Assembly (NCBI RefSeq): GCF_000213175.1
Contig: NW_009799103.1
Coordinates: 2,954,904-3,018,903, forward strand
DNA length: 64,000 bases
Direction of reading: 5' to 3'
Source of the DNA: Neurospora tetrasperma FGSC 2508
Lineage: Eukaryota > Ascomycota > Sordariomycetes > Sordariales > Sordariaceae
Part shown: in pieces, positions 22,198 to 35,722 of the stretch
Position numbering within the stretch: position 1 is the first letter of the stretch
Layout: each line of letters starts with the position of its first letter
The notes under the pieces: generated by a model
What the model was told of the DNA's origin: nothing
The model's input: the letters and a program-made list of their open reading frames with translations, nothing else
The model's database searches: none
Translations under genes and position numbers: made by a program

Positions 22198-23605
22198 AGA
22201 GTAGCTTCTTCGAATCGAGTCTAGTCTAGTCTAGCCCGTCCGTCGATGACGACGAAAACTGCGCAGTGGGCGGAAGACAATGTGACTGCACCTGGGCTGG
22301 TGTCCATCTCCCCCCAGTTTTCCCCATTCGCTATACGTGGTGCTGCGAGTCTGTCTTCTTCTCTCACCGCGCCCGCTATTATTTGAGCGCTCAAGGTGGA
22401 AAGAAGGGACGATGATAGCGCGGGGATACAAATTGCCCGGTGTCCTGGAGCGTAGCAGCAGCAGCACTTACCACCCAGGCAGGAATGTATCGACAGAGCG
22501 ATAAGGTCAAGGGGGGTGGATGCAGGAATGGTAGATGTAGATGTGATGGACGCCATGTCATGCTGTTCGAGTCATGTGTATGTACATACCAGCATTAACC
22601 ATCCGGGAAAGTTGTTGTTGTTTGTTGTATGTTTGCGATTTGTCAAGCCATATATTGGAAGAAGAAGGATTAAAGAAAGAAGAGATGGGGTCTAGGGGGC
22701 CAGAACAGAAGGGGGCGTTCAAAATTATCATCTGTACAAGTTCACACAAAGGTCATACATATAGAGAGGTCATGTCATGTCATGGATGTCAATATCAACT
22801 TTGTGTTGTACCTGTTCAAACATGACTATAACAATTCGCTGGGGAAAAAGTTCGGGGAGGAAAACAAAAAACAGATGAACGTGTACATATGCATGCATGC
22901 ATGCTATGGTGTACCTACCTATGGTTTTCCGTCGTTCAAGGCATATATATATATATTTACGCAGTATGTAAATGCTAGAGTTTTTCTTGTGCTGCATCTT
23001 CCGTTGTGCACATCGATGGTTTCTTGCATGGTCTGGTTCAGTTCGGCACAGGTACCCGGTAATACTATGTCGGGGTAGGTATTGTGCCTTGAATTCCTCA
23101 GAATGTAAATACCTAGAGGTATATAGGGAGATGGACTTGGCTTTAGGTGCGTAGAGGTAAGTACTATTACCGAACTTAACCTACAGGTTCTTTTCAGGGA
23201 TAAGATACACAGATATCATCATAGTCAAGGTGACTGTTCCTTCACCATCCTCATCATCATCATCATCACCCAAGCAAGCAAAGTCAATATGTAACATGCA
23301 TGTCTTTCACGTCCATAAACCCCCCTCTCTCTCTCTCTCTTGCTCTTTCGATCTTTCGTTCTTTCGAATCCAACCCCCGCTTGCTTCAACTACCTAGGTA
23401 CACTACACCCACAAAGTTCGCAAGGTACGTTACGTTACGTATGGACGTACGTACGTTAACTATCCAACCCTTACTTATCAACGCTAAATCCGATGCCAAC
23501 TCCAATCCAACTCGATACTGAGGCCAAAAAAGTCAGGTACTTTCCAACTCCCCATTTCCTTCCGTTATTCCAAAAAAGAAACAAAAAAAACACCACCATA
23601 TATGC
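22198..23605. other. Convergent intergenic region with microsatellites
   Basis: About 1.4 kb between RPA34.5 and the GH47 3' end. It contains TCTAG repeats just after the RPA34.5 stop, an AT dinucleotide run near 22944-22957, the inverted repeat TACCTAGAGGTA at 23110, CAT and CT runs, and ACGT-rich DNA near 23425-23455. No gene is seen. Confidence 0.5.
23247..23268. repeat. CAT trinucleotide microsatellite
   Basis: A run of about six CAT units in intergenic DNA, followed about 60 bp later by a CT dinucleotide run (about 23324-23341). Confidence 0.7.
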
Positions 23606-26588
23606 CTACGTCGGCCGTCTAAAAGGATGAGCCTCGGTATTAAACACATACTCATCCAAGCTCACCACATCCGGCTCGGCAAACAGCAAGTAGAAATACT
23701 TGAGCGTTTCCGCCAACCAGAAACTCTCCATGCTATCTGTGAAACTTGGTTTCGTTTGCTTTCTATCGTCATCTTTATCTTTATCTTTGGTAGAGGTAGA
23801 GGTAGAGGCAATGGCAACGTTATCAATAGCGCTGTGAGCAATGTCGGTGCGCGTGGCGGCAATGACGGACTCAAACATGCGCCAGCCTTTGTCTTGCCAG
23901 ATGGGCGAGCCGGTGATGCGGTAGTAGTAGAAGACGGATTCGATTGCTTCGGGGCTGTTATTTGTTAGCGAAAGGGGGTCGGTTACTGATATGGTTTGGA
24001 AAAAAGGGAGTGCTAAAAGGGCAAGATGTGCACCAATAAAAGGGGGCGCCATACCGAAGGATATACCGCTTATCATTCAACGACACGAACCCCGGCGGGA
24101 TATTCTCCCTCTTGATCCTGTCCTCGACATACTCCTCATGGCTGAGCGGCTTCTCTGGCTCCGGCGGCAGGAGGAGTTCGGACATGGGCTTTTGCTGCTG
24201 GTCTTGCTGCGCATGGCCAGCGATGTTGTTCAGATCGAGCTCATCTTCGAGCTTATTGACTTTGGCGGCTACCTCGATCTTGTCATCTTCAGAAAGCCTC
24301 CTCTTGGTCAAGTGGTAATCGACATCCTGCTGCATGCCCTGATGAACACCGGGGTTTAGTCCCGATTGGTGGGTATTCTTGGGCTTAGCTTCCTGCTCAC
24401 TTCTCGCCTTAGCCGCCGCCTCCTCAGCCTCTGCATACTCCTTCTTGAGCATCTTCACCTCCTGCACCCACTCCGCATGGTTAACCTCCCACTTCTTCAG
24501 CTGCTCGTCTCTCCACTCCGCCTCCGTATCAATGGCATTATACCAAGCCGTCTGGTTCCACTGGCAATCATCCGCCTTGGCGCACGGCAGGACCATCGAA
24601 TACTCGGGCATGATGCCCGTCGGCATGACCTCGTACGCCCACGCACACCCGGCAGCAAGCTTTTTGCCAATCTCCACGTCCTCGGGGCTCCCAAAGATCT
24701 TGCCACCCAAGCCGTACATGCCCCCCAAAAAACAGGTCAGGTGCGTGGCCTCCCACTCGTAATTGAGCTTCTGGTCCGTGTGGTCATAGCTGGTCACCTT
24801 GGCCGAAAACAAAATATCGGGGTTTCCGGGTGCCATGGGCCGGAAGAGGAGGTACTTCTTTACAGCGGCCGACACCTTTTCGTGCATGGTGCGGTACTTG
24901 TCCTCGAGCCCGCCTAGCAACAAATACTGCTTGGGGAAGTATTCGTATGCCGAGTCTTGGCTGCCGCCCATGCTGTAGGACTCGGAGCCCCAGCCGCCTG
25001 CTACCAGGCCTTGGGGCACGCAATCCCAATTTGCGGGCATTCCTTGCGCGTCGCGCGGTGGGCCTTGGTTTTTGGCTCCCTTCCAAGGGGGTGGTTGGTG
25101 TCCGGGGACTGAAGAACGGGGCGGGGGAGTTCGTCGGTTGAGTTCTCGCTTCGTGACGCCATTCAAATCCAGAGGGTCCTTGCCATTTTGGATGTCTTGG
25201 GCTGTCATCCCGGCGGTGTAGCCCTGTGGCTCCTCATTGAGGTCTGTGGCATCGTCAACCTGCTGCTTTCCAGCATCGCTGAGGTTATCATAGTTGGTAG
25301 CAGCCTGAGCGGTGCGGTTGCAGCCAGAAGCGTCAATGTTCTCTGGGAAAATTCCAGGTAGAGCAGTTCCGTCCTCTCGGTTCTGCAGATCCTCCAAGGC
25401 GTTCGTGATACGGGCAACAGCGTCATAATACTTGTTCTCGCCCGTCAGCTGAGCTAGGCGAGTGAACTCCATGCTCAAGGTACCCAGCTCGGCCATACCG
25501 GAGCGGGTAGATGCTCGCTTGGGATTCTCGTTGAAAGACGGGCGCCAACTGTAGTACAGAATCGGCATGCGGTTGGGGGTGTCGAAGACGCTCATGAGCA
25601 CCTCGGCGAGCTCGACGGCCTTGTCCAGGAGGATTTTGTACGCGGCCTTTGTCTTTTCACCACCGGATACGTCGTATGCGCCCAGAAAACCACCAAGGTA
25701 ACGAATAGTGGTCTCAAACACGGGAATCTCGGAGCGGTGCGCAGAGTAGGTGAAATCAAGCTCCTTGACATAGTCGACGGCTTCATCGAATTCCTCCTTC
25801 AGCCCCATGATCCAAAGCGTATCCAGCGCATCGACAAGCGTGGCGGCCCAGCCGCAAAAGGGGTCTTTAGATATTCTGGTAACGGGCGTAAGCTCGTCAT
25901 GGCCCCAGGCATACTTCTTGTAACCGGACCAAGCGCGTTGCGCCTCCGCCCGGACCTTGTTCAGACGAGCCACGCGCTTCTCCTTGGCCTCGGGAGATTC
26001 TTCACCAAAGTTGAATTGGACCGTGGGAATGGGTTTGGGTTTCCCGGTGGGCAGCTTGATGATGGATTCTTTAGGAACAGGGAACCATTCACTCGGCTTC
26101 TGCCAGTGTTCCTTTGTCGATGTAGGCTCAACGTTTTCGATGTCCGCGATAGGCTTTCCACCGTCATTCGTTCCTGGTACGGGTCGATCGGGCAGCTTCA
26201 CGGCAACATGCGACTCCTCGGCGGCACTGTGGTCATGCGCCTTTCCGACTGTAGGGGCGGGAGTGGGCAGGCCAAAGCCGCCAGGTACCTCGTTACTGGT
26301 CTTGAGCTGGGGAATCCTGATACCGGTCTCTTTCTTGGGCGTAGGTTGCGCGCTAGTTGTAGTCTGCTTCTCGTGCGCTATCGACGTAGGTTTCGGCGGT
26401 TGTGGCGGTTGGTATTCAACATTGAGTCTGTCTTTGGCAGCCGAGTCTGCTGGCGCCTTCTTTGGAGAGTACAAAGCGGACTGTGAGAGCTCCCAGTCCG
26501 AGTTCTGGGAGACATGGTATAGCAGCACAAGAATGATGAATGCGCCTATGAGAAATGGACGGTATCTTCGTATGCGTAGAGGTAGCAT
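23606..26588 (-). CDS. GH47 class I alpha-1,2-mannosidase, type II membrane protein
   Basis: Two exons, 26588-24055 and 23954-23606, give 960 residues; the 100-nt intron (GTATGG...ACAG) joins YILR to [15 protein letters not shown]. The N-terminus is a type II anchor (residues 13-26, [14 protein letters not shown]) followed by a Pro-rich stem of about 180 residues. The GH47 domain opens near residue 215 with [16 protein letters not shown] and contains the signature [12 protein letters not shown] and, near the end, VFNTEAHPF, whose Thr binds calcium. The enzyme should trim mannose from N-glycans in the ER or Golgi. It is far longer than the usual 500-600 residues: a disordered insert near residues 420-520 ([15 protein letters not shown]) and a charged insert near 730-830 interrupt the domain. 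It could be Golgi or an ERAD-type enzyme. Confidence 0.9.
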
Positions 26589-27258
26589 GGTAGCGACGAA
26601 TGGCCGCCGAAGAAGCGGAAGATGGGCGTGGCCAGTCTCACAAGCAGGGCAGAGTCGAGAAGGACCGTCGGTCGACTAGGGACAAAAAGGGGACGTAGTC
26701 GCAGAACGTGCCCTGAGAGAGCTTAGGTATGGTTTTGGATCCCCAAGTGTCGCGTGTTTACAGGAATCGGTAGGTAGTTCGGAAGCTACCTGGAGGTATT
26801 AGGGAGGGAGGACGAGTGCTTCAAAACAACCGATATCTAACGGTATGGCATGGCTGATCAGGAGGGGGTTCGCTCGTCTAGGGTAGATATCCAACAATGC
26901 CGAGAAGGGTGTTGTTAGGTTGGACTTCAGTAGTATGTAACCTACATGGATAGTGGTAGGTACCTCTCTAGGTATGTATGTATGTATACGGCAACTATCT
27001 CTAGAAACCGATGAAGAAGGACTTGGCCGTCCAACGTGTCGTCCCAATCGAGGGAAGCTGTAACCGAGTGTCTCTTGGAAGACAGTCCGTCTGCTTCTGG
27101 TAGACCACCACAACCCAAGGTGGTTGGTGTACAGTAATGAAAAGAGTGAAGAGTCCGAGGTCGTCGTCGGTTCGCAAAAAGGAGTGTGTCAGGTGTCAAG
27201 ATCAGAACTGAAGGAACGAAGCAGAGAATACGGAAAACAGGAAACGAAGAAGGAACGC

Positions 27259-27288
27259 CTCCTCTCCTCTCCTCTCCTCTCCTCTCCA
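27259..27288. repeat. CTCCT pentanucleotide tandem repeat
   Basis: About five to six copies of a CTCCT unit in intergenic DNA. Confidence 0.8.
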
Positions 27289-28080
27289 GGTCCCCCCTCC
27301 CACTTTCCCCCTTCCTCAGATGCCCATTAATGGCTTGGCTGACGGCGGCGGCGGCGGCCCCTCCCTCCCCCCTTGGATCGTCAAGTCCATCGTTCAGTGG
27401 ATTCCACTTGCAGTGTGGATTTGCCCCGGAGACGAGCTCAGGGCCGCGAAAAGCCATGTGCCGTTTGCCAAGGCAATTGGCTTCCCTATTGGTCATGACT
27501 TACATGCCAAGCTGCCAAGATCGACCCTCCCCCTCCACCTTTTTCTGTAGGTAAAAGTCCCCTGGCGGCTTGGCGCTGTCTCGATCCCAGGGTGATCTTC
27601 CGAGGGAAACCTCTACCGAAACAAGGGGACACAACAAGAGGTGTGACAAGTGTGGAAGTTGGCGGTGGACTCTGCTCTGTCTACAGTACCCGCTATGTAT
27701 GGTAGACCTAGAACCGCGGCGTGATTAATTGGGAAATATCCAGAGTTTGAACTAAGATATTACTAGAAGAGCCTCAAAGCTAGGTAAGTAGGTACCTTTT
27801 ATCTTTTCAAGTTCAATCACATACATATGTATTATCAGCCATGCGAGCGACTACCATACATTTGCATCACCAATACATACCGAAAATAGCAACAACGGAT
27901 ATCTAATGCCGAGCAAGTTCTTCCAACCGACAGACAGCTCCTCCATTTATCGCCATCCATCCCATCTACGAGCTGCATACCTATCTACACTATACTCATC
28001 TCATCCCATGTCTTACAAAGTATTATTCAGACGAACGGCTTAATAGTTAAATTAGATCGGATGAGATTCCGAGCTATCAG

Positions 28081-28109
28081 ATCAAATCAAATCAAATCAA
28101 ATCAAATCA
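28081..28109. repeat. ATCAA pentanucleotide tandem repeat
   Basis: Nearly six perfect copies of ATCAA in AT-rich intergenic DNA. Confidence 0.85.
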
Positions 28110-29173
28110 GAAACATTTGGGGAAAAGGCAACAACGACACAACTGAGCTGACCCATTAATCACCTTTTTACCGACGACAGACAACGAATCAACAAGTATG
28201 TTGATGTATGTACTTGGGTGCTAAACATGAATAACTACCCATTACACACACATATATATATTCTTACAAGGGCCCAAAAATAAGGGACGAGAAAAGAAGG
28301 GAAAAATCCCGAACACAGGACAAGCAGGGGTACATCACAACTTGGAATCTTGACACTACCTGTACAGCGAAAGATTCACACAATTTTAACACCTCAACCC
28401 ATAAAGTCAGATTTGCTCTTTCACTAACTCTTCGCAGTTAATCCAATATCTAGTATAGCAAAGATAGTGCTGTGAATTGTACCTCCAGACAGACAGGTCA
28501 TGTTTCTACCTACGCCAAATCTCTTCGATTGCTTCACCATAGAGATACCGTACTATAATCTCTAAAGTGAGAACCAGCTCACACTCCCTCTCTCTCTACG
28601 CCCGTCTCACACAGACACACGTACACACACTCGCAAACACACAGTTCCGACCACAGAGAGATGCGCGCTGGAAAAGATTGACTCGTTTGCCTTCCGACAT
28701 CGAACGATCCGAACCTTGGGGACAGCCCCCATCCCCACTCCCCCCTTTAAATACCTATGGTAAACCCTGACTGACACCACACCCCGACCGACCGATCGTA
28801 TCCGTCCCATTACCCCTATTATTTTAATTTTTTTCTTTCTCTTCTCCGGCCTTTTGTTGGAGATCCACTTCATTATTTACTTGTAGTGTACTGCTCCGAT
28901 TTCCCCCAAGTCTTCCTGCGCAAGTTTTCCTCTTCATAAGTAGGGTAGGGTGATAGGCTAGCTCAACTCCACCCAGTAGTTCTCTTCTCGCCTCCTCTTG
29001 TCCGTAGTAACGTGGTGAAAGCACAAGTAGATATCTTCAAGTGTGTTTGGTTTTTGTTTGTGCACACCACAGGGGTTGTCGGCGGTATGTATCCTCCTGT
29101 AGACTAAAGCCCGCTGCCCGCTAGCATAGAAAGATATATAAATGTGTATAATGACGTCGTTCCCCAGTTCAAT

Positions 29174-32100
29174 TAATAAGTACCCCTAATCTTAGCATAC
29201 AGCTCCGTATCCATAAAGCTGTAGTTAGGATCCAGCTCGCAAAAGGGGTGTTGGGAGAGAAGGACGTCGGCGGTAGGGCGATCAGTCGGGTCGCTGTTTT
29301 ATAGTAGTTAGTATAAACGGTCATCATCACCAACAAGGAGAGAAACACTTACACAGTAAAGCAATCCAACATAAAAGCAATCGCAATCGGCGTGATCTCC
29401 TCCCGGATATCATCCGGAATCGGCGGCGCCTCGCCATTCGCAATCTTGTAGATCGCCCCAACCGCCTCATCCTTGCTCCATGGCCTTCTGCCCGCAAACA
29501 TCTCCAGCACCACACAGCCCAACGACCAAATATCCACCTTGGCCGAGTATCCTTCGCCCTGCGACCGGATCACCTCGGGCGCCATCCAGAACACGGACCC
29601 CTGCATCGAGTTGGTCTTGTCATTACCGTAGATGTTGTCCGTCTTCTTGGAGATGCCAAAATCGGAAATTTTGCACGTGCCATCCAGATCCAGTAAGATA
29701 TTGTCCGCCTTGAGGTCCCGATGCAAGATCCCTTCGCGGTGCAGATACGCCAGACCGGAAAGCGTCTGGCGCGTTAAAGACGCAACCACGGGCTCCTCAA
29801 ACTTTCCGTGCTTGCGCAGGCACGAGCCGATGGAGCCACCCGAAATATACTCGAGGAAGATGGAGATGGAGGTCTCCTTGCGCTCGCAGCCGAGGTACTG
29901 CACAATGTTGACATGGTCCAAGTGCTGCATCGTGTCGATCTCCTGGTCGAGCGCGGCCACCAGCTCTTGCATCTTCTTCTTGTCGCCTTGGGCGGCTTTG
30001 GGGTTCACTTCGACTTCCTTGACGGCCAAGAATTCACCCGTTGTCGCGTTCATACCGAGGTAGACGCGGCCAAAGGTGCCCTTGCCAATCAGCTGACCCT
30101 TGAACCAGCGGAACGTTGTTTGTCTCTTCGGTAGTGTGTTGATGTTGTCTTGCGTGGGAAGGGTCTCCTGGGGAATGGTAGACAGAATGGACCCCCGCCT
30201 AGGTTCGATCTGCACAATGTTAGCGTTAAACATCTTTGTGCTCTTTCGCCGCATGAGGTTGGTCGTCGCGTTGGGAACTGCCGGTGTGGCCACGTTCGTC
30301 TGCATCGACGTTTGCGTATAGCGCTTGTGGGCTTCGTGCGCACCACGGGCCACCTCACGAATAGACTTCATGCGGCCAAGGCCTCTAGAGCGGCGCACAC
30401 TGCCCGATACCATCGATGGTGGACGTGACTCCAGCGCCTTGAGCGTAGACTCATCAGACCCCAGGGTATCGCTCTCGTTGAAAGCTGAAGAAACCCTGTT
30501 TAGCGGCGGGAGCATAGGAGCGTTGTTGCTACTGCCGGCAACCGCCGTGTTGCTCTGAGCCATGGTTTCCGCCATCGGCTGCGGCCGTGTTTGGAATTGG
30601 CTCTCGTCCACCTCGGCAATCGGTGACGGGGCATCAACCTCAACCTCCGTGTCACCGCCTTCCTCAAGCACAGGCTGGTCGACATCCAAGTTGGGGAAGA
30701 AGTCCTCAAGGTTGTTGATAAGGGCGTCGGTCGGGGGACGGTTGGCCCAAACATCCTTCTCAATAAAGGACTTGCGCCTGCCAATCTTGCACTCCGTCTC
30801 ATCCTGTTCCCATTCCTTCGATGACCCCGATGGAACAGGCGCTGACTGCCGGTGACCATGACCCGAGGAAGCTGGCACACTAGCATGCTCAGATTCGTCC
30901 GTGAACGTTGCCATTCTGGGGCTGGCCTGAGGAGTAGTGAATGCCACGGATAAGTTCTTCTTCGAGCGATCGGTTGCCACCTTCAAGCTTGGGCGCTTGC
31001 CGAGTCCTTCGTCGCTCCCGCCCGAATCGTTTTTGGTCTTCGACGTCTCCGCTGTCTTGTTTTTCGAGATCGGAACCGCGAAGAGGCCATCATCTGAGTC
31101 GTCCGAATCATCTTGATCGTCTGCGTAGTTTTGATGGTTTGAACTGGCGTTGAGGGATTCACTCTCAGGAGGTGGGGTGAAGCGCACATCATTATCGCTG
31201 AAATCCACATCTGGACCATGGGACTTGCGCTTGGACTCCTCGTGTTGAGCCGGAGCTTGTTGTTGCTGCTGTTGTTGCTGTGGTTGCTGTGCTTGTTGTT
31301 GCTGCTGTGGTTGCTGTGGCTGCTGTTGTCTCGACTGGTATTGTTGCTGTTGCTGTTGTTGTTGCTGCTGCGGCTGCTGCTGTGGCTGTGCCTGATGCTG
31401 GAGATGTGGATGCTGCTGCTGCGATGATGGTGGCCGGTGATTCTGCTGATATTGTTGCTGGCTGATATGAGACTCGCTTGGTCTCCTACGAGCATTCGGA
31501 CTAACAGCTGAAGGTGACGGCGCGCGTGCTGTTTGGTACCGCAGTTTAGCATCTGTTCTATAATCAAGCAAGTGGTTCTGATCGTGACGAGGACTTCGCT
31601 GATCTGAGCTCGATCTCGCGTGCTGCCCCGAGTCAACCAAAGACATGACTTCCTTACCTCTTTGCTGTTCGCTCATCTCACCACCATGCCCGACGGGCGC
31701 TGAGGCGACACGGTTTGGTGATAATGCGCGAGCACCACCAGCGACAGGATGACCGATGCCACCCAGGTGACCGCCTATATTGATTAGCAAACTGCCGATT
31801 CCTCCTGATGGTGATGGCACTTCGGCGGTTCCTCTTATGGCGGCTGGCCTCCTCGTCTGCCTCTCGGACGTCGTGTTCTCGCGTATATCCGTCGATACTC
31901 GTCTCTGGTGGTATCCATGATCTATGGCGTTGTGATGATGGTGCTGGGTGGCATGCGCCGTGCTAGGTCGGAATCCCTGTCCAGTTTTCTTACTCAGTGA
32001 ATTGACCTTTTTCAAAGTAGCCGATGGGTCCCCTGGTGGTGCAGGTGCCTTTCGTACCGGAAACAGGTGATCGGGCCTCTTGTCCTCGAAGGGTGAGAGT

Positions 32101-34706
32101 CGGGGCTGGTCAAAGTCCACTTTCCTGCCGACAATACCGAACGGTGTCGTCTCTCCGATCGGGCTTGTCTCCTTGATTGCGTGCTTTCTCGGGGGCTCTG
32201 CCTTGTGCTCGACTGGCTCCGGCACTGGCATCTTCTCGTCCCGGTCCTTGCTGGATATCGTATTCTGCCTTGACGTCGGCGGCGATGAACTAGAACGCTG
32301 CCTTTGTCCGTTTAGCCTGTTGAAAGTTTCCTCGTCCATGGGAGGAGCGCCGCGAGGAACATACGATGATGGCTGACCGCTTTGGGTTCCGGTACCTAGG
32401 TATGGCGAACTCGTCAAACCGCCCGGTTTTACAAACAGTTTTAGTGTACCGATTGCGTCCGCCCGTAGCCTTTTGTTCGTGAGTAGTTTCATATCATCCA
32501 AGGGCTCCTCATGGTCGAACTTGCCCAGCTCAGTCACGTAGATTGCCGCGCCTTCACTGTCAGGTAGGCCCAGGTTGATGCACACTAGCTGTCTCAAGTC
32601 ATGAGCGGAGTCGATATCAGTAACATCCAACATGCGATAATTCCAGTGATCCAGAGTGGCGAGGAGATAAACCCGAGTAGATACCACGCTCTTCTTCCTA
32701 CTATGGCCGCTCTGGAACCCGACACTGTGATCGTGAGTCGAGATACTTGAACCGGGGCGCTGATCGAGCGAAGTTTCGCTGACATGACCGGCACGACTGC
32801 CAAGCGAGTGAGCCTTGAAGCCGGTAGCTGGACTGGTGGGGGAATCCAGCTCGTCGGGTGATGTTCCATCTTCCTTTCTCTTGTTTCGCGACAAGAAGGA
32901 CAAGAACGACTTTGGGCCCTTGGCACTGTTCGGAGGGTCAGTCCCGGCACTCCTGTCTCCTGTTTCAACGACACCCAAGGGCCGACCACCATCTTGACCG
33001 TTTCGACGATCGAGGTTGTTTGAGTTAAAGCTATTCTTAATCATATCCGCGAGGCTTCCGTTCTTAAACATGGCTGCGGCATCGGCAGGAATACCAGACC
33101 CGTACTGTGCTGCGTTTGAGGATACTGAATCACTGCTGTTGCGCGAACGATGACCAAACCTGCTGCCGCTGCGATGTGGTGACGATGACAAGATCGTGTT
33201 GCCAGCGTTAGAAGGGAAGAGGGCAGAAGAAGGGTTAGGACTGCCACCGATCGGACTATCCTGCCTTTCTCTCCCGACCGTACGGAAGGTGCCTGCGTTT
33301 AGGTCGCCCGATTCGCTCACGTTACTGGTGCTCGGGCTGTGACGACGGGCGCTGTCTATATCCAGATTCCTCATCATGCTACGGTGATTTGGCTCACCTG
33401 ATGACATGGTACTTGTCAGCAGCGGCATCGTCGTTGCGCGCGATTGGGAGAATCTCCTGCCTGCGAAGCCCGGGCCCGGGGCCTTGGGTCCGGACTGGAC
33501 TTGCTCTTCCTGCACAAAGAGATGAGATTTGCTGAACTCCACGTTTGGAGAATCTGCAGAATCGGGACCTGCGCTAGGCGGGACGCTTGCACTGACGGAC
33601 TCTCTGCGGGCATGGCCTCCAGCTCCTCCCCCTCCTCCTCCTGCTCCTCCTTGCGCGCCTCCACTTGCCGCAACTTTGGATGGATCTACAGATCGACCCG
33701 TCACGATTCCCCTGATCATTCGTCGCATCCGCTTGCCCTCCTCCCGCTCTTTCGTCTGGTCCCAGCCTGTCTTGCTCATCTGGCACTCATGCGCCAGCTG
33801 CGGATATACTTGCTGATGCATCATGCCAAAGTTTCCGCGACCACCATGACCACTGCCGAGCTCCAGAAATTGCGCACCATGAAGGTTCAAGACCTTGAAC
33901 GTATTCACCCAGTCCTGGGAAAAGCTGTTTGCCTGAAGCCACATCAGGACCCTATCAAGCGGCCACTGCGCTGCCAACTCGGGCGGAATAGCCGACGAGC
34001 TGTTGGGGGTGTTGCTGGTGGTCGATAAGCCCCTATCCGCCGTGGGAGCAGCGTGCAGCCGATGCGCATCCTCCATAGATATTCCTCCCAAGCGCTGCTG
34101 TTCGGCCCCGGTCCAGTTGCCTGGGCCCCCGATCTCGTCGGGCAGCCCCAAGCCCGGAATGCCCACACCTTCACCATACGTATCGCCGGCCGATGGAATA
34201 TAGGTCGCGCTCATTTGCTCGCTCGGCGGAGGCGGGGGAGGTATCGTGATCGAGGTAGCGGGGGGGCCTGGGGTATTGGAAGCGGACGCAGCCGCCGCCG
34301 CCGCCGCTGCAGCCGCCTGCGCATGCAACAAGGGATTGTAGGCCTGTAGCCCGCCATTTCCACCAGGCGGAGGAGGAGGAAGATTGAAGGCGGTTTGTCC
34401 GTTGTATGGGCGTCCCCAGGCGCCATGCCAGGGTGCAGCGCCCAAGGCGCTCGGCGGGGCTATTGCGCTCGGAGGGAAACCCGGGTTCCCGGGAGGCGGG
34501 CCGGGAGGAGGCGGCAATAAGGATCCGCCCACAGTTCCTGGTGCGCCCGGGTAGCGAGGGGGTGGAGGAGGAATGTTCATGACGCTGTTGATGCCTGCAA
34601 CTCCAGAACCGACTTGCGGGGGTGACATGGGCGGTGGTGGCGGCGGGACCGCAAAGGGCCGCGGAGGGTCCCTCTGGCCATTTTGGTACATGGCCGGAGG
34701 CAACAC
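29174..34706 (-). CDS. mik-1: MAPKKK of the cell wall integrity pathway (MIK-1/Bck1)
   Basis: Two exons, 34706-29353 and 29293-29174, about 1824 residues; the 59-nt intron (GTAAGT...ACAG) joins MLDCFTV to DPTDRPTADVL, kinase subdomain XI. In order: a Pro-rich N-terminus with poly-Ala, a SAM-like region near 247-315 (WPLDRVLMWLQANSF), a Ras-association/ubiquitin-like region near 672-760 (VYLLATLDHWNYRMLDV), a long disordered part with a Gln tract near 1100-1150, and a C-terminal Ser/Thr kinase from about 1525: GKGTFGRVYLG, AVKEVEV, HRDLKADNILL, DFGISKK, MAPEV. All catalytic motifs are present. It should be activated by PKC/Rho signalling and phosphorylate the MEK-1/Mkk1 kinase in response to wall stress. 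The exact stop position could be off by one base. Confidence 0.93.
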
Positions 34707-35394
34707 CTAGGTGCGGGTGTTGAGCGATGTCGTCGGGAAAAAAAAAGTAAGGCGATAAAGCGATTGCCACGGATGGGTCTGGCGGTATATGGCGGTAGAG
34801 ATATGTGATGGCCGGCAAGGGTGGCCGGCCACGGACTATCGGTTGATCGAGGTTCGCGGGGCGGGGAAGGCTGAGGCCGATCGTTTTTGCGCGAGTCGTC
34901 TGATGTTTTTTGCTGGATACCTGCTGGAACGGGACGAGAGCAGCCTGACGTGTGGTGCAGAGACAGATGACAACAATAACAACGAAAGACAGGAAAGCGA
35001 ATGCAAGGTATGGGCCGGGCTGCTGGTGGAATACCTAGAGTCTACCTAGACTGTCGTGACATGTGGAGGATGTTGTCGTCGAAGATGGGGATAGAGACAA
35101 ACGAGCGTATGTCTTCGACGACCAACAACCCTGACTGAAAAAAGAGGGTGTTGTGGTTGTTGGGCCCGGACTCGTCTGATTGGGACTCGAGCTATTGGGT
35201 TGCGGCACAGTTGAGATAACAAAGGTCGGGGTAACTGCTGCGACAGGAACGACAAAACCGTCGGTTCGCGGCAGTTGGTATAGCCTGTGTGGGTAGGTAG
35301 TGTCCCGAGGTAACGGCCTCCTCTGGTGGTAAGATGGAAGGTAGCTTCAAATAGGCAATACCTAGCTAGCTGCCTAAGTATACAGGTACCTGGA

Positions 35395-35409
35395 CTACCT
35401 CTAGGTAGG
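35395..35409. repeat. CTACCT/AGGTAG inverted-repeat motif
   Basis: CTACCTCTAGGTAGG, the reverse complement of the core of the motif at 44475-44490. Arms of six bases flank a two-base centre. Confidence 0.55.
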
Positions 35410-35699
35410 ATCGGTCGACGATGCTGTGGAGAGAAGAGGTAGTCTAGAGGTAGTAGGTAGTGGTGTAGAAGTGGTGGCGACGGGATAGTCTCTTGTGTCT
35501 TGTGTGTGTTACTGTGTGACTGACAGGATGGATAGATGGAAGCTGAATGAGGAATGCAGATGGCAACCACCTAGTCGAGGTTGAGATCGGTGGACAGGTA
35601 GGTACGGTGCTATTGTGCGGTTGGCTGAAACTGACACAACTTTGACGGATTGAACCAAAGAGGAGGTGTGGTTGCTGTGTGGTAGTGAGTGTGGTACGA

Positions 35700-35722
35700 C
35701 AACGTCAACGTCAACGTCAACG
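35700..35722. repeat. AACGTC hexanucleotide tandem repeat
   Basis: Nearly four copies of AACGTC upstream of MIK-1. Confidence 0.8.

Larger units (their letters stand above)
26589..29173. other. Long intergenic region, no gene seen
   Basis: About 2.6 kb between the GH47 start and the MIK-1 stop. It holds the GH47 promoter and the MIK-1 3' UTR. Visible are the TACCT-CTCT-AGGTA inverted repeat near 26961, a CTCCT pentanucleotide array and an ATCAA pentanucleotide array. Open frames such as the one near 27320-27550 lack motifs. Confidence 0.5.

Noticed and set aside
25737-26679. Long plus-strand frames inside the GH47 gene
   Set aside because: Antisense shadows with no family motif; the minus strand has the full mannosidase.
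27186-27554. Frames starting in the CTCCT repeat region
   Set aside because: Composition is driven by the repeat, and the remainder has no recognisable domain.
31258-31400. CAG/CTG-rich tract as a stand-alone repeat element
   Set aside because: It encodes the Gln tract in MIK-1 in the open frame, so it belongs to that gene.
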